From assembly GCF_027941835.1 (NCBI RefSeq), contig NZ_CP116005.1, forward strand, positions 1,069,501-1,133,500: a DNA stretch of 64,000 nucleotides. Direction: 5' to 3'. Origin of the DNA: Sphingosinicella microcystinivorans (lineage in GTDB: Bacteria > Pseudomonadota > Alphaproteobacteria > Sphingomonadales > Sphingomonadaceae). The notes under the pieces were generated by a model. The model had not been told where the DNA came from. It was given only the letters and a program-made list of their open reading frames with translations, and did not search any database. This document shows, piece by piece, positions 28,069 through 37,744 of this stretch. A program made the translations under genes and the position numbers. How positions within the stretch are numbered: position 1 is the first letter of the stretch; the number at the start of each line of letters is the position of its first letter.

Positions 28069-29344
28069 ACTTTCCACCTCCGACGCGGATTTCGCGCGCC
28101 GTTTCGCGGACTTCGTCGACGCCGGGCGCGAGACGGCGACCGACGTTTCGGCGGCGGTCAGCGGGATCATCGCCGACGTCCGCGCGCGCGGCGACGCGGC
28201 GCTTATCGAGCTGACGCGGCGCTTCGACCGGATGGACGTGACGGCGGCGACGCTGCGCTTCACCGCCGAAGAAATCGCCGCCGCCAAGGACGAGATCGCG
28301 CCCGACCTGCGCGCGGCGCTGGAGCTTGCGGCGGCGCGCATCCGCGCGTTCCACGCCGGGCAGCTTCCCGCCGACCACGACGCCGTGGACGCCGCGGGCG
28401 TGCGCGCCGGGTGGCGCTGGTCGGCGATCGACGACGTGGGCATCTACGTGCCGGGCGGCCTTGCGAGCTACCCCTCGACGGTGCTGATGAACGCCATCCC
28501 CGCCAAGGTCGCGGGCGTCCGCCGCCTCGTGATGACGACGCCGACGCCGGGCGGCGCGGTCAACCCGCTGGTGCTCTACGCAGCCCACCTCGCGGGCGTC
28601 GACGAAATCTACCGCGTCGGCGGCGCGCAGGCGATCGCCGCGCTCACCTTCGGCACGGACACGATCGCGCCCGTCGACAAGATCACCGGGCCGGGCAACG
28701 CCTTCGTCGCCGAAGCCAAGCGCCAGCTTTACGGGCGCGTCGGCATCGACATGGTGGCGGGGCCTTCGGAAATCCTCGTGGTGGCGGACAGCGCCGCGAA
28801 CCCGGACTGGCTCGCCGCCGACCTTCTCAGTCAGGCCGAACACGACCGCGTAGCGCAGGCGATCCTCATCACCGACGACGCCGACATCGCCGCGCGGACG
28901 GCGAAGGCGGTTGACGCGACGCTCGACGAACTCGGCGCGGACGTGGCCCGCGAAAGCTGGGACCGCTTCGGCGCGATCATCACGGTCGGCAGCCTCGACG
29001 AAGCGCCGCCGCTGATCGACGCGCTGGCGCCCGAGCACCTCGCGCTCAGCATCGCCGACCCGCAAGGCCTGTTCGCGCGCGTGCGCCACGCGGGATCGGT
29101 GTTCATGGGCTACCGGACGCCCGAGGCGATCGGCGACTATCTCGGCGGGCCGAACCACACGCTGCCCACCGGCCGCCGCGCGCGCTTCTCCTCCGGCCTC
29201 TCGGTCGCGGACTTCATGAAGCGCACGACGTTCCTCGACTGCTCGGCCGAAGGCTTCGCCGCCGTCGGCCCGGCCGCCGCGCGGCTCGCGGAAGCGGAAG
29301 GGCTGCCCGCGCACGCGCTTTCGGTGACGCGCCGCCTCGGCTGA
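28058..29344 (+). CDS. hisD: Histidinol dehydrogenase
   Basis: 428 residues from GTG 28058. Family motifs: [37 protein letters not shown]-like [31 protein letters not shown], the zinc/catalytic SQAEHDR and LAPEHL, and [14 protein letters not shown]. It catalyses the last two oxidations of histidine synthesis, L-histidinol to L-histidine with NAD+. It is translationally coupled to hisG, and recQ follows after 9 nt. Confidence 0.97.
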   Translation: MPLELSTSDADFARRFADFVDAGRETATDVSAAVSGIIADVRARGDAALIELTRRFDRMDVTAATLRFTAEEIAAAKDEIAPDLRAALELAAARIRAFHAGQLPADHDAVDAAGVRAGWRWSAIDDVGIYVPGGLASYPSTVLMNAIPAKVAGVRRLVMTTPTPGGAVNPLVLYAAHLAGVDEIYRVGGAQAIAALTFGTDTIAPVDKITGPGNAFVAEAKRQLYGRVGIDMVAGPSEILVVADSAANPDWLAADLLSQAEHDRVAQAILITDDADIAARTAKAVDATLDELGADVARESWDRFGAIITVGSLDEAPPLIDALAPEHLALSIADPQGLFARVRHAGSVFMGYRTPEAIGDYLGGPNHTLPTGRRARFSSGLSVADFMKRTTFLDCSAEGFAAVGPAAARLAEAEGLPAHALSVTRRLG

Positions 29345-29353
29345 GGCAGGGCC

Positions 29354-31126
<1,773 letters not shown>

Positions 31127-31184
31127 GGCCGATCGACATTCTCCATGACGATGCCGTGCGGACGCACAACCTGCATTTTGAGCC

Positions 31185-31961
31185 CTAGACCGCCGTGTAG
31201 CCGCCGTCGATGACGAGCTCCGAGCCGGTCATGAAGCTCGATTCGTCGGAGGCGAGGAAGACGACGCCGTTCGCGATCTCGTGCGGCTGGCCGACGCGGC
31301 CGATCGGGTGCAGCGACGCAAAGGCGGCGACCGCCGCTTCCTCGTCGAGCCCGGTCGCCATGCGCGTCACCTCGACACCCGCCGCCGTGCGGATGAGGCC
31401 GGGGTGGACGCTGTTCACCCGGATGCCGTAACCGCGCTGGCCGCAATGCGCGGCGACGCATTTCGTGAGCAGCCGCACGCCGCCCTTCGCCGCCGAATAG
31501 GCGGGCAGCGCCGCCGTGCCGATGAGGCCGCCGACCGACGAGATGTTGACGATCGAGCCGCCCCGGCCCTTCATCGCGGCGATGCCGTATTTGCAGCCGA
31601 GAAACGCGGTATCGAGGTTGAGCGCGATCATGCGCTTGTAGTGCGCGAAATCCATGCTCTCGATGTCGCTGTCGAGCCCGCCGCCGGCGTTGTTGACGAG
31701 GACGTCGATGCGGCCTTCCCGTGCCAGCACGTCCGTCGTCAGCCGCTCCCATTCCTCTGGCACGGTCGCGTCGTGGCACACGAAGCGGGCGAGGATGCCG
31801 CTGCCCGCGAGAGCCTTCGCCGACGCTTGCCCACGCGCCGCGTCGATGTCGGTGAGCACGACGACCGCGCCCTCGCGCCCGAGCGCTTCCGCCATCGCGA
31901 GGCCGAGGCCTCCCGCGGCGCCGGTGACGACCGCGACCTTGTCCTGAACCCGTCCCGTCAT
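31185..31961 (-). CDS. Short-chain dehydrogenase/reductase (SDR)
   Basis: 258 residues from ATG 31961. The Rossmann motif VVTGAAGGLG is at about residues 11-20, NNAG in VLVNNAGGGLD, the catalytic Ser in NISSVGG and the YSAAKGG Tyr/Lys pair. The C-terminal MTGSELVIDGGYTAV is the usual classical-SDR ending. It reduces or oxidises an alcohol/ketone with NAD(P)(H). It overlaps the hydrolase stop by 4 nt (ATGA). The pair diverges from the TetR regulator and the carboxylase locus, so an alcohol-to-ketone step before carboxylation is plausible. Confidence 0.92.
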   Translation of the reverse strand: MTGRVQDKVAVVTGAAGGLGLAMAEALGREGAVVVLTDIDAARGQASAKALAGSGILARFVCHDATVPEEWERLTTDVLAREGRIDVLVNNAGGGLDSDIESMDFAHYKRMIALNLDTAFLGCKYGIAAMKGRGGSIVNISSVGGLIGTAALPAYSAAKGGVRLLTKCVAAHCGQRGYGIRVNSVHPGLIRTAAGVEVTRMATGLDEEAAVAAFASLHPIGRVGQPHEIANGVVFLASDESSFMTGSELVIDGGYTAV

Positions 31962-32827
31962 GATGAAACTCCCTCCCCGTGCCCGGCATGGGCTGCGATG
32001 AAATCCATGATCGTGGCCTGCATTTCCGCGCTGTCGAGCATGTCGACGTGCACCGCGCCCGCGACCGTGTGCGCCGCGGCGCGCGGATTGCGCGCGGCCA
32101 TCTCGGCGAGCTCGGCTTCGCTCAGCACGTTCGAGCGCTCGCCGCGCATGATGAGCGCCGGGCAGGCGACGCGGTCCCACCACGGCCAGAGCGCGAAATC
32201 CTCCGGGTTGTTGCGGAACTGGTTGGAGAGCGCCGGATCGTAATGATAGCCGACGCCGCCATCATCGAGGCGGCGCGACCAGCCGATGGCGATCTCGTCG
32301 AGCCGGTCTGGCGCGAGGCTTGCCCCGGCGCGCTCGAAGAACCGCCCGACGTGGTCGCGGAACGCGCCCATGTTCGCGAAGCGCGGCGGGCCGCCGAGCC
32401 GCTCGCCGAGCACGCTGCGCACCGCGTCGGGAAGCGTGGTGCCGACATCGTAGAGCACGAGGCTGGCGATGCGCTCCGGCGTCTCGCCGGCGATGCGGAT
32501 GCCGAGCGCGCCGCCCTTGGAGGCGCCCACCCAGTGCACGGGGTCGGGGGCGACGGCATCGAGGAAGCCGCGCACGGTGACGGCCATCGCGCCGAGACCG
32601 TAGCCGGTTTCGGGATCGGGCGACGGATCGGACCGGCCGCAGCCCGGCGCGTCCGGCGCGACCACCCGGAAGCCGCGCGCGTGCAGGCTTCGCGCGAGCG
32701 GCGTGTGATCGGCGCTGGTGCCGGTGACGCCGTGCGCGATCATCACGGTGGGACCGCCCGCATCCCAGATGCGCGCGTGCATCCGCTCGGTCCCGATGGG
32801 AATCAGCCGCGAACAGGCGCCGTCCAT
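31958..32827 (-). CDS. Alpha/beta hydrolase
   Basis: 289 residues. Seen: MIAHGVTGTSADH (oxyanion-hole region), VAPDAPGCGRSDPSPDP and the nucleophile elbow VGASKGGALG, where the Ser lies in GxSxG. The C-terminal His is in AGAVHVDML. This is the fold of haloalkane, ester and C-C bond hydrolases. It is the first gene of a leftward pair with the SDR; the promoter contains the perfect 18-bp palindrome at 32887-32904. An esterase step that frees an alcohol, later oxidised by the SDR, would be consistent. Confidence 0.88.
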   Translation of the reverse strand: MDGACSRLIPIGTERMHARIWDAGGPTVMIAHGVTGTSADHTPLARSLHARGFRVVAPDAPGCGRSDPSPDPETGYGLGAMAVTVRGFLDAVAPDPVHWVGASKGGALGIRIAGETPERIASLVLYDVGTTLPDAVRSVLGERLGGPPRFANMGAFRDHVGRFFERAGASLAPDRLDEIAIGWSRRLDDGGVGYHYDPALSNQFRNNPEDFALWPWWDRVACPALIMRGERSNVLSEAELAEMAARNPRAAAHTVAGAVHVDMLDSAEMQATIMDFIAAHAGHGEGVSS

Positions 32828-32886
32828 GCTTTCACCTCCCCCGACGGAAACGGCTCCGACAAGGGGAGACCGCTACAGGATTATAA

Positions 32887-32904
32887 ATCGACCGATCGGT
32901 CGAT
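32887..32904. promoter_or_regulatory. Perfect 18-bp palindrome, probable TetR-type operator
   Basis: ATCGACCGATCGGTCGAT equals its own reverse complement. It lies 60 bp upstream of the hydrolase ATG in the 303-bp gap before the TetR gene. Copies with 15-16 of 18 matches are found upstream of the LuxR gene (56792-56809) and paaA (63488-63505). The ACCGnnCGGT core resembles operators of TetR-family regulators of phenylacetate and acyl-CoA pathways. Rest of the gap: an AT-rich patch at 32938-32985 without genes. Confidence 0.75.
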
Positions 32905-33010
32905 CTTTTACGGAACCAGAATATGCCGCCATGCACAACGATGCTCAACTTATTTTTTATTCAGTAAAATCAAATATATAAATGAAAATCATGCCAAGCA
33001 AACTCGCCGC

Positions 33011-33056
33011 TTGACAAATCTTCGACCGATCATCCAATTATAGAACGATCGTTCTA
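33011..33056 (+). promoter_or_regulatory. Promoter of the TetR/carboxylase operon with a 16-bp palindromic operator
   Basis: A TTGACA box at 33011-33016 is followed by the AT-rich AATTATAG (33036-33043; the 19-bp spacing is a little long). The palindrome TAGAACGATCGTTCTA, 33041-33056, is perfect and overlaps the expected -10/+1 area, so a repressor there would block transcription. GACCGATC at 33024-33031 is a half-site of the other palindrome. The TetR start is 75 bp downstream. Confidence 0.65.
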
Positions 33057-33130
33057 CACGGGTTTGATTCGACCTGTGATAGAACGGACAAGATCCGCGG
33101 CTTCAGCGGACCGGGAATTGGGGAGTGTGT

Positions 33131-33751
33131 ATGGCGCGGGTCGTCAATCTGAAGAATTCGTCTGCGGCGCGCGAGGCGCGGGGCCGCGAGGACCTCGTCG
33201 AGGTCGCGGTGGAACTGTTCGCGCGCAACGGCTTCGCGGGAACCTCGATCCGCGACATCGCCGACGCGGTGGGGCGCAGCGTCTCCAACGTCTATCATTA
33301 TTTCGAGAACAAGGAGGCGCTCTGGCTCGCCATCCTCGAGCGCTCGGTGAAGGCGCTGCCGGGGCGGCTGCGCGGCGCGGTCGAAGGCATTCCGGAGCCG
33401 CGCGCCCGCATCGCCGCGCTGGTGCGCGAGCATCTCGACGTCTCGGAGCAGTACCGCCGGGAATCGCGCATCTTCTTCATCGACGAGGAACGGCTGTCGG
33501 CGAGCGGCAACAAGGCCAACAAGCGCATCCAGCGCGAAATCCTCGCCATCTACGTGAGCGAACTGGAAAGGCTGCGGGAGGCGGGCCTGCTCGCGGACGG
33601 CGACATCCGCGTCACCGCGTTCAACATGCTCGGCGTCATCAACTGGTATCTGCGCTGGTCGAAGCCGTCGGCGGGCGGCGCGAAGCGCGAGCAGACGGTC
33701 GACCAGGTGCTCGCCTTCATCCTGCGCGGCGCCACAGGCTCCGAACGATAA
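33131..33751 (+). CDS. TetR-family transcriptional regulator
   Basis: 206 residues from ATG 33131, supported by GGGGAG 7 nt upstream; a GTG at 33125 is in frame but sits in that ribosome-binding site. Helix-turn-helix: LFARNGFAGTSIRDIADAVG then RSVSNVYHYFENKEALWLAI (about residues 27-68). The C-terminal half resembles the TetR_C_33-like acyl-CoA or aromatic sensor type, judged only by general form. It is the first gene before the carboxylase locus (40-bp gap) and diverges from the hydrolase-SDR pair. It probably represses both sets through the palindromes at 32887 and 33041. Confidence 0.9.
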   Translation: MARVVNLKNSSAAREARGREDLVEVAVELFARNGFAGTSIRDIADAVGRSVSNVYHYFENKEALWLAILERSVKALPGRLRGAVEGIPEPRARIAALVREHLDVSEQYRRESRIFFIDEERLSASGNKANKRIQREILAIYVSELERLREAGLLADGDIRVTAFNMLGVINWYLRWSKPSAGGAKREQTVDQVLAFILRGATGSER

Positions 33752-33791
33752 CCGAAGCGCCGGGACCATCGGCAAGGGAAAACAGCACTTC

Positions 33792-34874
33792 ATGGGCATC
33801 ACCATCGACATCGACACCGGCGGCACCTTCACCGACGGCTTCATCGTGCGGGACGGCGACGTGCGCACCGTGAAGGTGCCGACGACGCCGCACGACCTCA
33901 CCGCCTGCTTCCTCGACTGCATCAGCGCGGGCGCGGGCGCCTTCGAACGCGGCATCGAGGACTTCCTCGGCGAGACGGACATCATCCGCTTCTCGAACAC
34001 GATCGGCACCAACACGATCATCCAGCGCAACGGCTCGAAGATCGGCCTGATCGTGACGGCGGGATCGGAGGCGCTGGCGCCGACGCAGGGCGAGGACGGC
34101 AAGGCGCCGCTCGTCGCGCCGGACATGGTGATCGGCATCGCCGAAGCGGTCGGGGAAGACGGCGCGGTGACGGCATCCCCCGAGGCCGCCGCGATTTTGG
34201 GTGCGGCGCAGACGCTGATCGACCGCGGCGCGCGCGGCATCGTCGTCGCGCTGGCGAACTCCGACCTCAATCCCGCGAACGAGCGCCGCGTGCGCGCCGT
34301 CATCAAGGCCGAGTATCCGCGCGACTATCTCGGCTCGGTGCCGACCTTCCTCGCCTCCGACATCTCGGCGCGGCCGGGCACGCGCGAGCGCATCAACGCC
34401 GCCGTGCTCAACGCCTATATCCACGGCAAGCTCGCGCGCCTGCTCTACAAGGCGGGCGAGGAGCTGCGCCTGCGCGGCTATCGCGGCACGCTGTTCATTG
34501 GCCACAACAACGGCGCGGTCGCCCGCGTCGCCAAGACGCGCGCCATCAACACCTACAACAGCGGCCCCACCGGCGGCCTCTACGGCGCGCGCGCCATCGG
34601 CGCGCTCTACGGCGCGGATACGCTGATCGCCACCGACATGGGCGGCACCTCGTTCGACATCAGCTATGTTGAGAGCGGGCAGGCGAGCTATGCGCTCCAG
34701 CCCGAGGTCGAGGGCTTCGCCTGCAACCTGCCGATGATGGCGATCGACGCGCTCGGCGCGGGCGGCGGCTCGATCGCCGAGGTCGAGAACGGCGCACTCA
34801 GGGTCGGGCCGCAGTCGGCGGGCGCGCTTCCCGGCCCGGCCTGCTTCGGGCTCGGCGGCACCAAGGCACGGTGA
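33792..34874 (+). pseudogene. N-terminal half of a HyuA-type (acetophenone carboxylase-like) subunit, split by the island
   Basis: 360 residues then a TGA created at the island junction. The N-terminus ITIDIDTGGTFTDGF has the first phosphate-binding motif (DTGGTFTD) and the later TDMGGTSFD the second, as in ATP-dependent hydantoinase/oxoprolinase and acetone/acetophenone carboxylase subunits. The break falls right after LPGPACFGLGGTKA; the intact paralogue at 44504-46645 continues at this point with TVTDADLVLG, and that continuation is found 7.6 kb away at 42442. The ATP-binding part could fold, but the subunit is incomplete. Length of both halves together (~670 residues) fits a ~70-kDa carboxylase subunit. 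Confidence 0.92.
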
Positions 34875-34877
34875 CGG
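34869..34877. repeat. Left 9-bp direct repeat of the island (putative attL core)
   Basis: CGGTGACGG, identical to 42440-42448. It begins exactly where the HyuA-type frame is lost and contains the TGA that stops the N-terminal half. Confidence 0.75.
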
Positions 34878-34935
34878 GCTCGCATCGATGCCAGTAAACC
34901 ACAGCTTTTAAGCATTTTTTGATTATGTGATTTGC

Positions 34936-34965
34936 AAGGGGCCCCCAAAAGGGCCCCCAAATCCG
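34936..34965. repeat. GC-rich tandem repeat near left island end
   Basis: Two copies of GGGCCCCCAAA-type sequence in tandem (GGGGCCCCCAAAA then GGGCCCCCAAA) followed by TCCG. The right end has the same layout in the same orientation (42298-42325). They may be arm-type integrase sites. The 34878-35032 stretch is otherwise non-coding. Confidence 0.6.
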
Positions 34966-35032
34966 TGTGATGGAGCGCAAACCGGCCGCCAAATTTTCCA
35001 ATTGTAAGTACGAAGGACGGCCAGCCATCGCC

Positions 35033-36157
35033 TCAAGTTAGCCCGTCTCTCGGCAAACTCTGCATCGCTGCAAGCACCTGCGCGACGAGTGCCGGATCAA
35101 TCGACGCCGCCAGCCTGCCAGCCGCTCCTTTGCCTGCACCCATGCCCCGGATCAGTTCTGCCTGCCGGTGCGGTGCAACGGTGCCGTAACTGGTAAGAGT
35201 CGTCATTACGCGCTCATGCCCCAGATTCTGGGACCATGCCTTGAATTGCTCCGGTGTGGTGCAAACTTGCTCGCCAAGCTGCACCAGCGTATCGCGCAGC
35301 GAGTGCGGGTTGAAGTATGGCAGGTCAGCTGCTTCGAACGCCTTGCGGAATATCTCCCGAATCGGACCGGCTCCGTGCCAGCATTCGGCCCGGCGCAGCC
35401 CGATCGGGGCAAAGCCGCCATCCTCGCCAAGCCCTATTTGCGTCGGTGGAAACAACGGGTCTTCATCGCTCCAAAGCATGGTGTGGCGCAGGTACTGGCA
35501 CCAGTCTCGGACAATCTGGACAGCTTCGCCGCCAACTGGGAAAAACCAAGTCGCAAAGGTCTTGCTGGCCTTCGTCTGCACGTCGCGGGCGTCTTGATCC
35601 ACGCGGCCTTGCACCAGATCAACGTGCTTCAATCGGAACGACGCCAGCGCCCCGTCCCGTGCGCCAGTCAGAAGGGCAAAGGCCACCAGCGCCCGGTTGC
35701 GCAGTTCTATCGCGCTGCCTGCGGGCATGGCGGCGATGACATGATGGACTTGTTCCAGCGATGGGAACGCCTTGTGCCGCGCCGCCTTGGCGATCCGCAC
35801 GTCTTTTTCGGCCAGGTTGAAATAGTCGGCATCGGCATAAGACAGACGGGACTTGTAGCCGGGCTGTCCCGCCAGCCAGACGAAGAATGCGCGCAAAGCG
35901 GACAGGGTGGAATTGACCGTGGCCCGGCTCAAGGGCTTGCCGGTACGGACGGCCGGTTGCTTGTCCAGCCGGTGCTTGAAGGCCACTGCCTGCGCCCGGT
36001 GAAAGGTCTTGAAGTCCTTGTGCCCGTTCGCCTCTTCAAAGCGCGCCAGTGCCTTCGCAACGGCATCGATCGATCCTTCGTCGCGGCGCTGCGCTTCCTT
36101 CAGATAGTTGAAGTATTCCCGCTTGATTCGGGCGTTCGCGGCATTGTGTTTCGCCAT
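35033..36157 (-). CDS. Tyrosine recombinase/phage integrase (second integrase of the island)
   Basis: 374 residues. An N-terminal SAM-like core-binding domain (RATVNSTLSALRAFFVWLAGQ) precedes the catalytic domain. Catalytic residues are visible: Arg in LTGARDGALASFR, HSLRDT (H-x-x-R) and LGHERVMTTLTSYG with the His and nucleophilic Tyr. Six nucleotides downstream of the zinc/HTH gene. It is a different branch from the P4-type integrase at the other end; it may be an accessory recombinase or a trace of an older element. Located next to the left junction, as expected of an integrase gene. Confidence 0.92.
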   Translation of the reverse strand: MAKHNAANARIKREYFNYLKEAQRRDEGSIDAVAKALARFEEANGHKDFKTFHRAQAVAFKHRLDKQPAVRTGKPLSRATVNSTLSALRAFFVWLAGQPGYKSRLSYADADYFNLAEKDVRIAKAARHKAFPSLEQVHHVIAAMPAGSAIELRNRALVAFALLTGARDGALASFRLKHVDLVQGRVDQDARDVQTKASKTFATWFFPVGGEAVQIVRDWCQYLRHTMLWSDEDPLFPPTQIGLGEDGGFAPIGLRRAECWHGAGPIREIFRKAFEAADLPYFNPHSLRDTLVQLGEQVCTTPEQFKAWSQNLGHERVMTTLTSYGTVAPHRQAELIRGMGAGKGAAGRLAASIDPALVAQVLAAMQSLPRDGLT

Positions 36158-36162
36158 GTCTT

Positions 36163-36639
36163 TCAGTCCTTAAGGTTGTCACAATTCAGGGAAGGGGTGG
36201 TGCGCTCACATAGGCGTGGGCCTGCCTCCCTGATTTGGACGTCCAGATTGGGCATGATCGTGCCGATTGCGGCCAACCGGGTGCGCCGGTGCATCATGGT
36301 GCCGCAGGCCTCGCACATGGCGCTCAGGTTGCCCGTGGTGGCATTCTGGCGAGTGGCTTCGACCATCCCCATGGCAGGCGCGCGCGGCTGCCGACATTTG
36401 AAGCAGTATAAGGTTCCGGCCGGGCAGGGGCGTTTGCGACCGGCACTGCGCTTGGCAAGGAAGGTTCGAATGGTTGCCCCGTCAAACAGGGTGGGGCGGC
36501 CTTTGCTGACAGGCTCCAATCCCTTGGCCTGCCAGTGCCGGATGGTGTTCTTGTGGACGCCGCAACAGGTCGCCAGTTCCGCCGCACTGTAAACGCGGTG
36601 CAGCTTCACCCGTCGCGGATTGGCCCGGCGCTCGGGCAT
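36163..36639 (-). CDS. Helix-turn-helix protein with a C-terminal zinc ribbon
   Basis: 158 residues. The N-terminus has a MerR/excisionase-like HTH (YSAAELATCCGVHKNTIRHW, about residues 15-34), followed by a KGRPTLFDGATIRTFL wing. The second half has two CxxC knuckles, YCFKCRQP and CEACGTMM, which look like a zinc ribbon. It lies between the AlpA-like gene (5-bp gap) and the integrase (5-bp gap). This may be a recombination directionality factor or regulator for the adjacent integrase; no named family is recognised. Confidence 0.75.
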   Translation of the reverse strand: MPERRANPRRVKLHRVYSAAELATCCGVHKNTIRHWQAKGLEPVSKGRPTLFDGATIRTFLAKRSAGRKRPCPAGTLYCFKCRQPRAPAMGMVEATRQNATTGNLSAMCEACGTMMHRRTRLAAIGTIMPNLDVQIREAGPRLCERTTPSLNCDNLKD

Positions 36640-36644
36640 GGCGC

Positions 36645-36833
36645 TCAGGCCTGCACATCGATCAGCGCGCGAAGGCTGGCGGCAGGGATCAGTGTACGCT
36701 TGCCGATTTTGCGTACCTCCAGCCGACCTTCACCGATCAGCTGGTAAAGCCGGGTGCGCCCCAGCGAGGAAACGCGGCAAGCTTCGCTGATGGAATAGGC
36801 GAGCGGTTCAAGGGCGGTATTGGCGGTATTCAA
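36645..36833 (-). CDS. AlpA/excisionase-like DNA-binding protein
   Basis: 62 residues. A winged HTH of the excisionase class is visible: YSISEACRVSSLGRTRLYQL, then IGEGRLEVRKIGKRTLIPAA with the turn and wing and a short C-terminal helix. Such proteins bend DNA for excision or activate integrase transcription. It precedes the zinc/HTH gene and the second integrase, probably in one message. 36834-36933 upstream holds no gene. Confidence 0.85.
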   Translation of the reverse strand: MNTANTALEPLAYSISEACRVSSLGRTRLYQLIGEGRLEVRKIGKRTLIPAASLRALIDVQA

Positions 36834-36933
36834 GGGAAAGCCTCCGTTTAGTTGCGAACGGGGCTAACCTGCGCCGGATGCTGGCGGCCGGTCCGCCGGT
36901 TACCTGCAAAAACCGCCTAAAACCTGGTTTCTG

Positions 36934-37734
36934 TCATTCGCGTTCCCAAGCCTGAAAGGCATCGAAAATGTGCTTGGCGTGGATGCGGACAACGGAATCA
37001 GATGGCTGTAAATCCTGATCGCCAAGCCATGCTGCAAGCTCGCGGCCAACGTCTGCGATGGTTTGCGGTTTGAAATCGCCGCGATAGTAGCGGCCCGCTA
37101 TTTCCAGAGCCGCCAATTCCCAATTAGCAGCGGGCGGCCTCCCGCCCTTGTTGGTGTTGGCCGTGGGCCGGGCAGTTTCTGGCTCAGGCTCATCATTCCA
37201 GATGATGGGTTCCAAATCGTTCGGCCATACCTCGATGTCCCACGCGGAAAACCACTCTTCCATATAGTCGTTGTCAAAGGGCGCTATCGTGGTGGTGGCG
37301 ACGGCATAGCTGAACCGACATGCGCTATATTCCCAGTTGTGAGCAAGACAGTCGTTCAAGCCTAGCTCTGGGAGCTGTAGCATCCGCTGCTTAATTCTTG
37401 CGCTGACAGGTTCCCTAATCGTTTCCTCAATGGATCGAGCCAGATGCTGCCAGTGCCGGGCTTTGATTACCTCTCCTTCCGCATACGATCGGAAGTGGTC
37501 TAGGTCCTGAAATTTTTGCCAGCGATAATTGCCTCGTGCCAACAAATCCCCTTGGCTAAGCAGGGTCAGAACTTCAGCTTGAGGCCGTCTGATGCCTTCC
37601 ATAGCAAGCCGGTTAACGACAGTATTTACCGCCAAACCGGAACAAAATAATACGCCATCCGGGTTGCAGTACTGCCACCCCCATTCTCGCATGATGTCCA
37701 GTACAGCAGTTGCCGACGCTGGGCGTTCATCCAT
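36934..37734 (-). CDS. Island protein of unknown function downstream of the RM gene
   Basis: 266 residues from ATG 37734, chosen because TGAGGTCAACGGG precedes it and because an upstream start would overlap the RM gene. No known domain is recognised. The N-terminal 130 residues look like a helical/winged fold (TAVLDIMREWGWQYCNPDGV); the middle is acidic with many aromatic residues (MEEWFSAWDIEVWPNDLEPI); a linker KGGRPPAANWELAALE leads to a C-terminal helical part, GRPP-type sequences being common in small phage and plasmid proteins. Only 10 nt lie between it and the RM gene, so it may be a control, specificity or second defence component. Confidence 0.7.
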   Translation of the reverse strand: MDERPASATAVLDIMREWGWQYCNPDGVLFCSGLAVNTVVNRLAMEGIRRPQAEVLTLLSQGDLLARGNYRWQKFQDLDHFRSYAEGEVIKARHWQHLARSIEETIREPVSARIKQRMLQLPELGLNDCLAHNWEYSACRFSYAVATTTIAPFDNDYMEEWFSAWDIEVWPNDLEPIIWNDEPEPETARPTANTNKGGRPPAANWELAALEIAGRYYRGDFKPQTIADVGRELAAWLGDQDLQPSDSVVRIHAKHIFDAFQAWERE

Positions 37735-37744
37735 CCCGTTGACC

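Noticed and set aside
33011-33056. CRISPR-like or phage repeat in the AT-rich gap
   Set aside because: Only single palindromes with promoter elements; no regular repeat-spacer pattern anywhere in the window.
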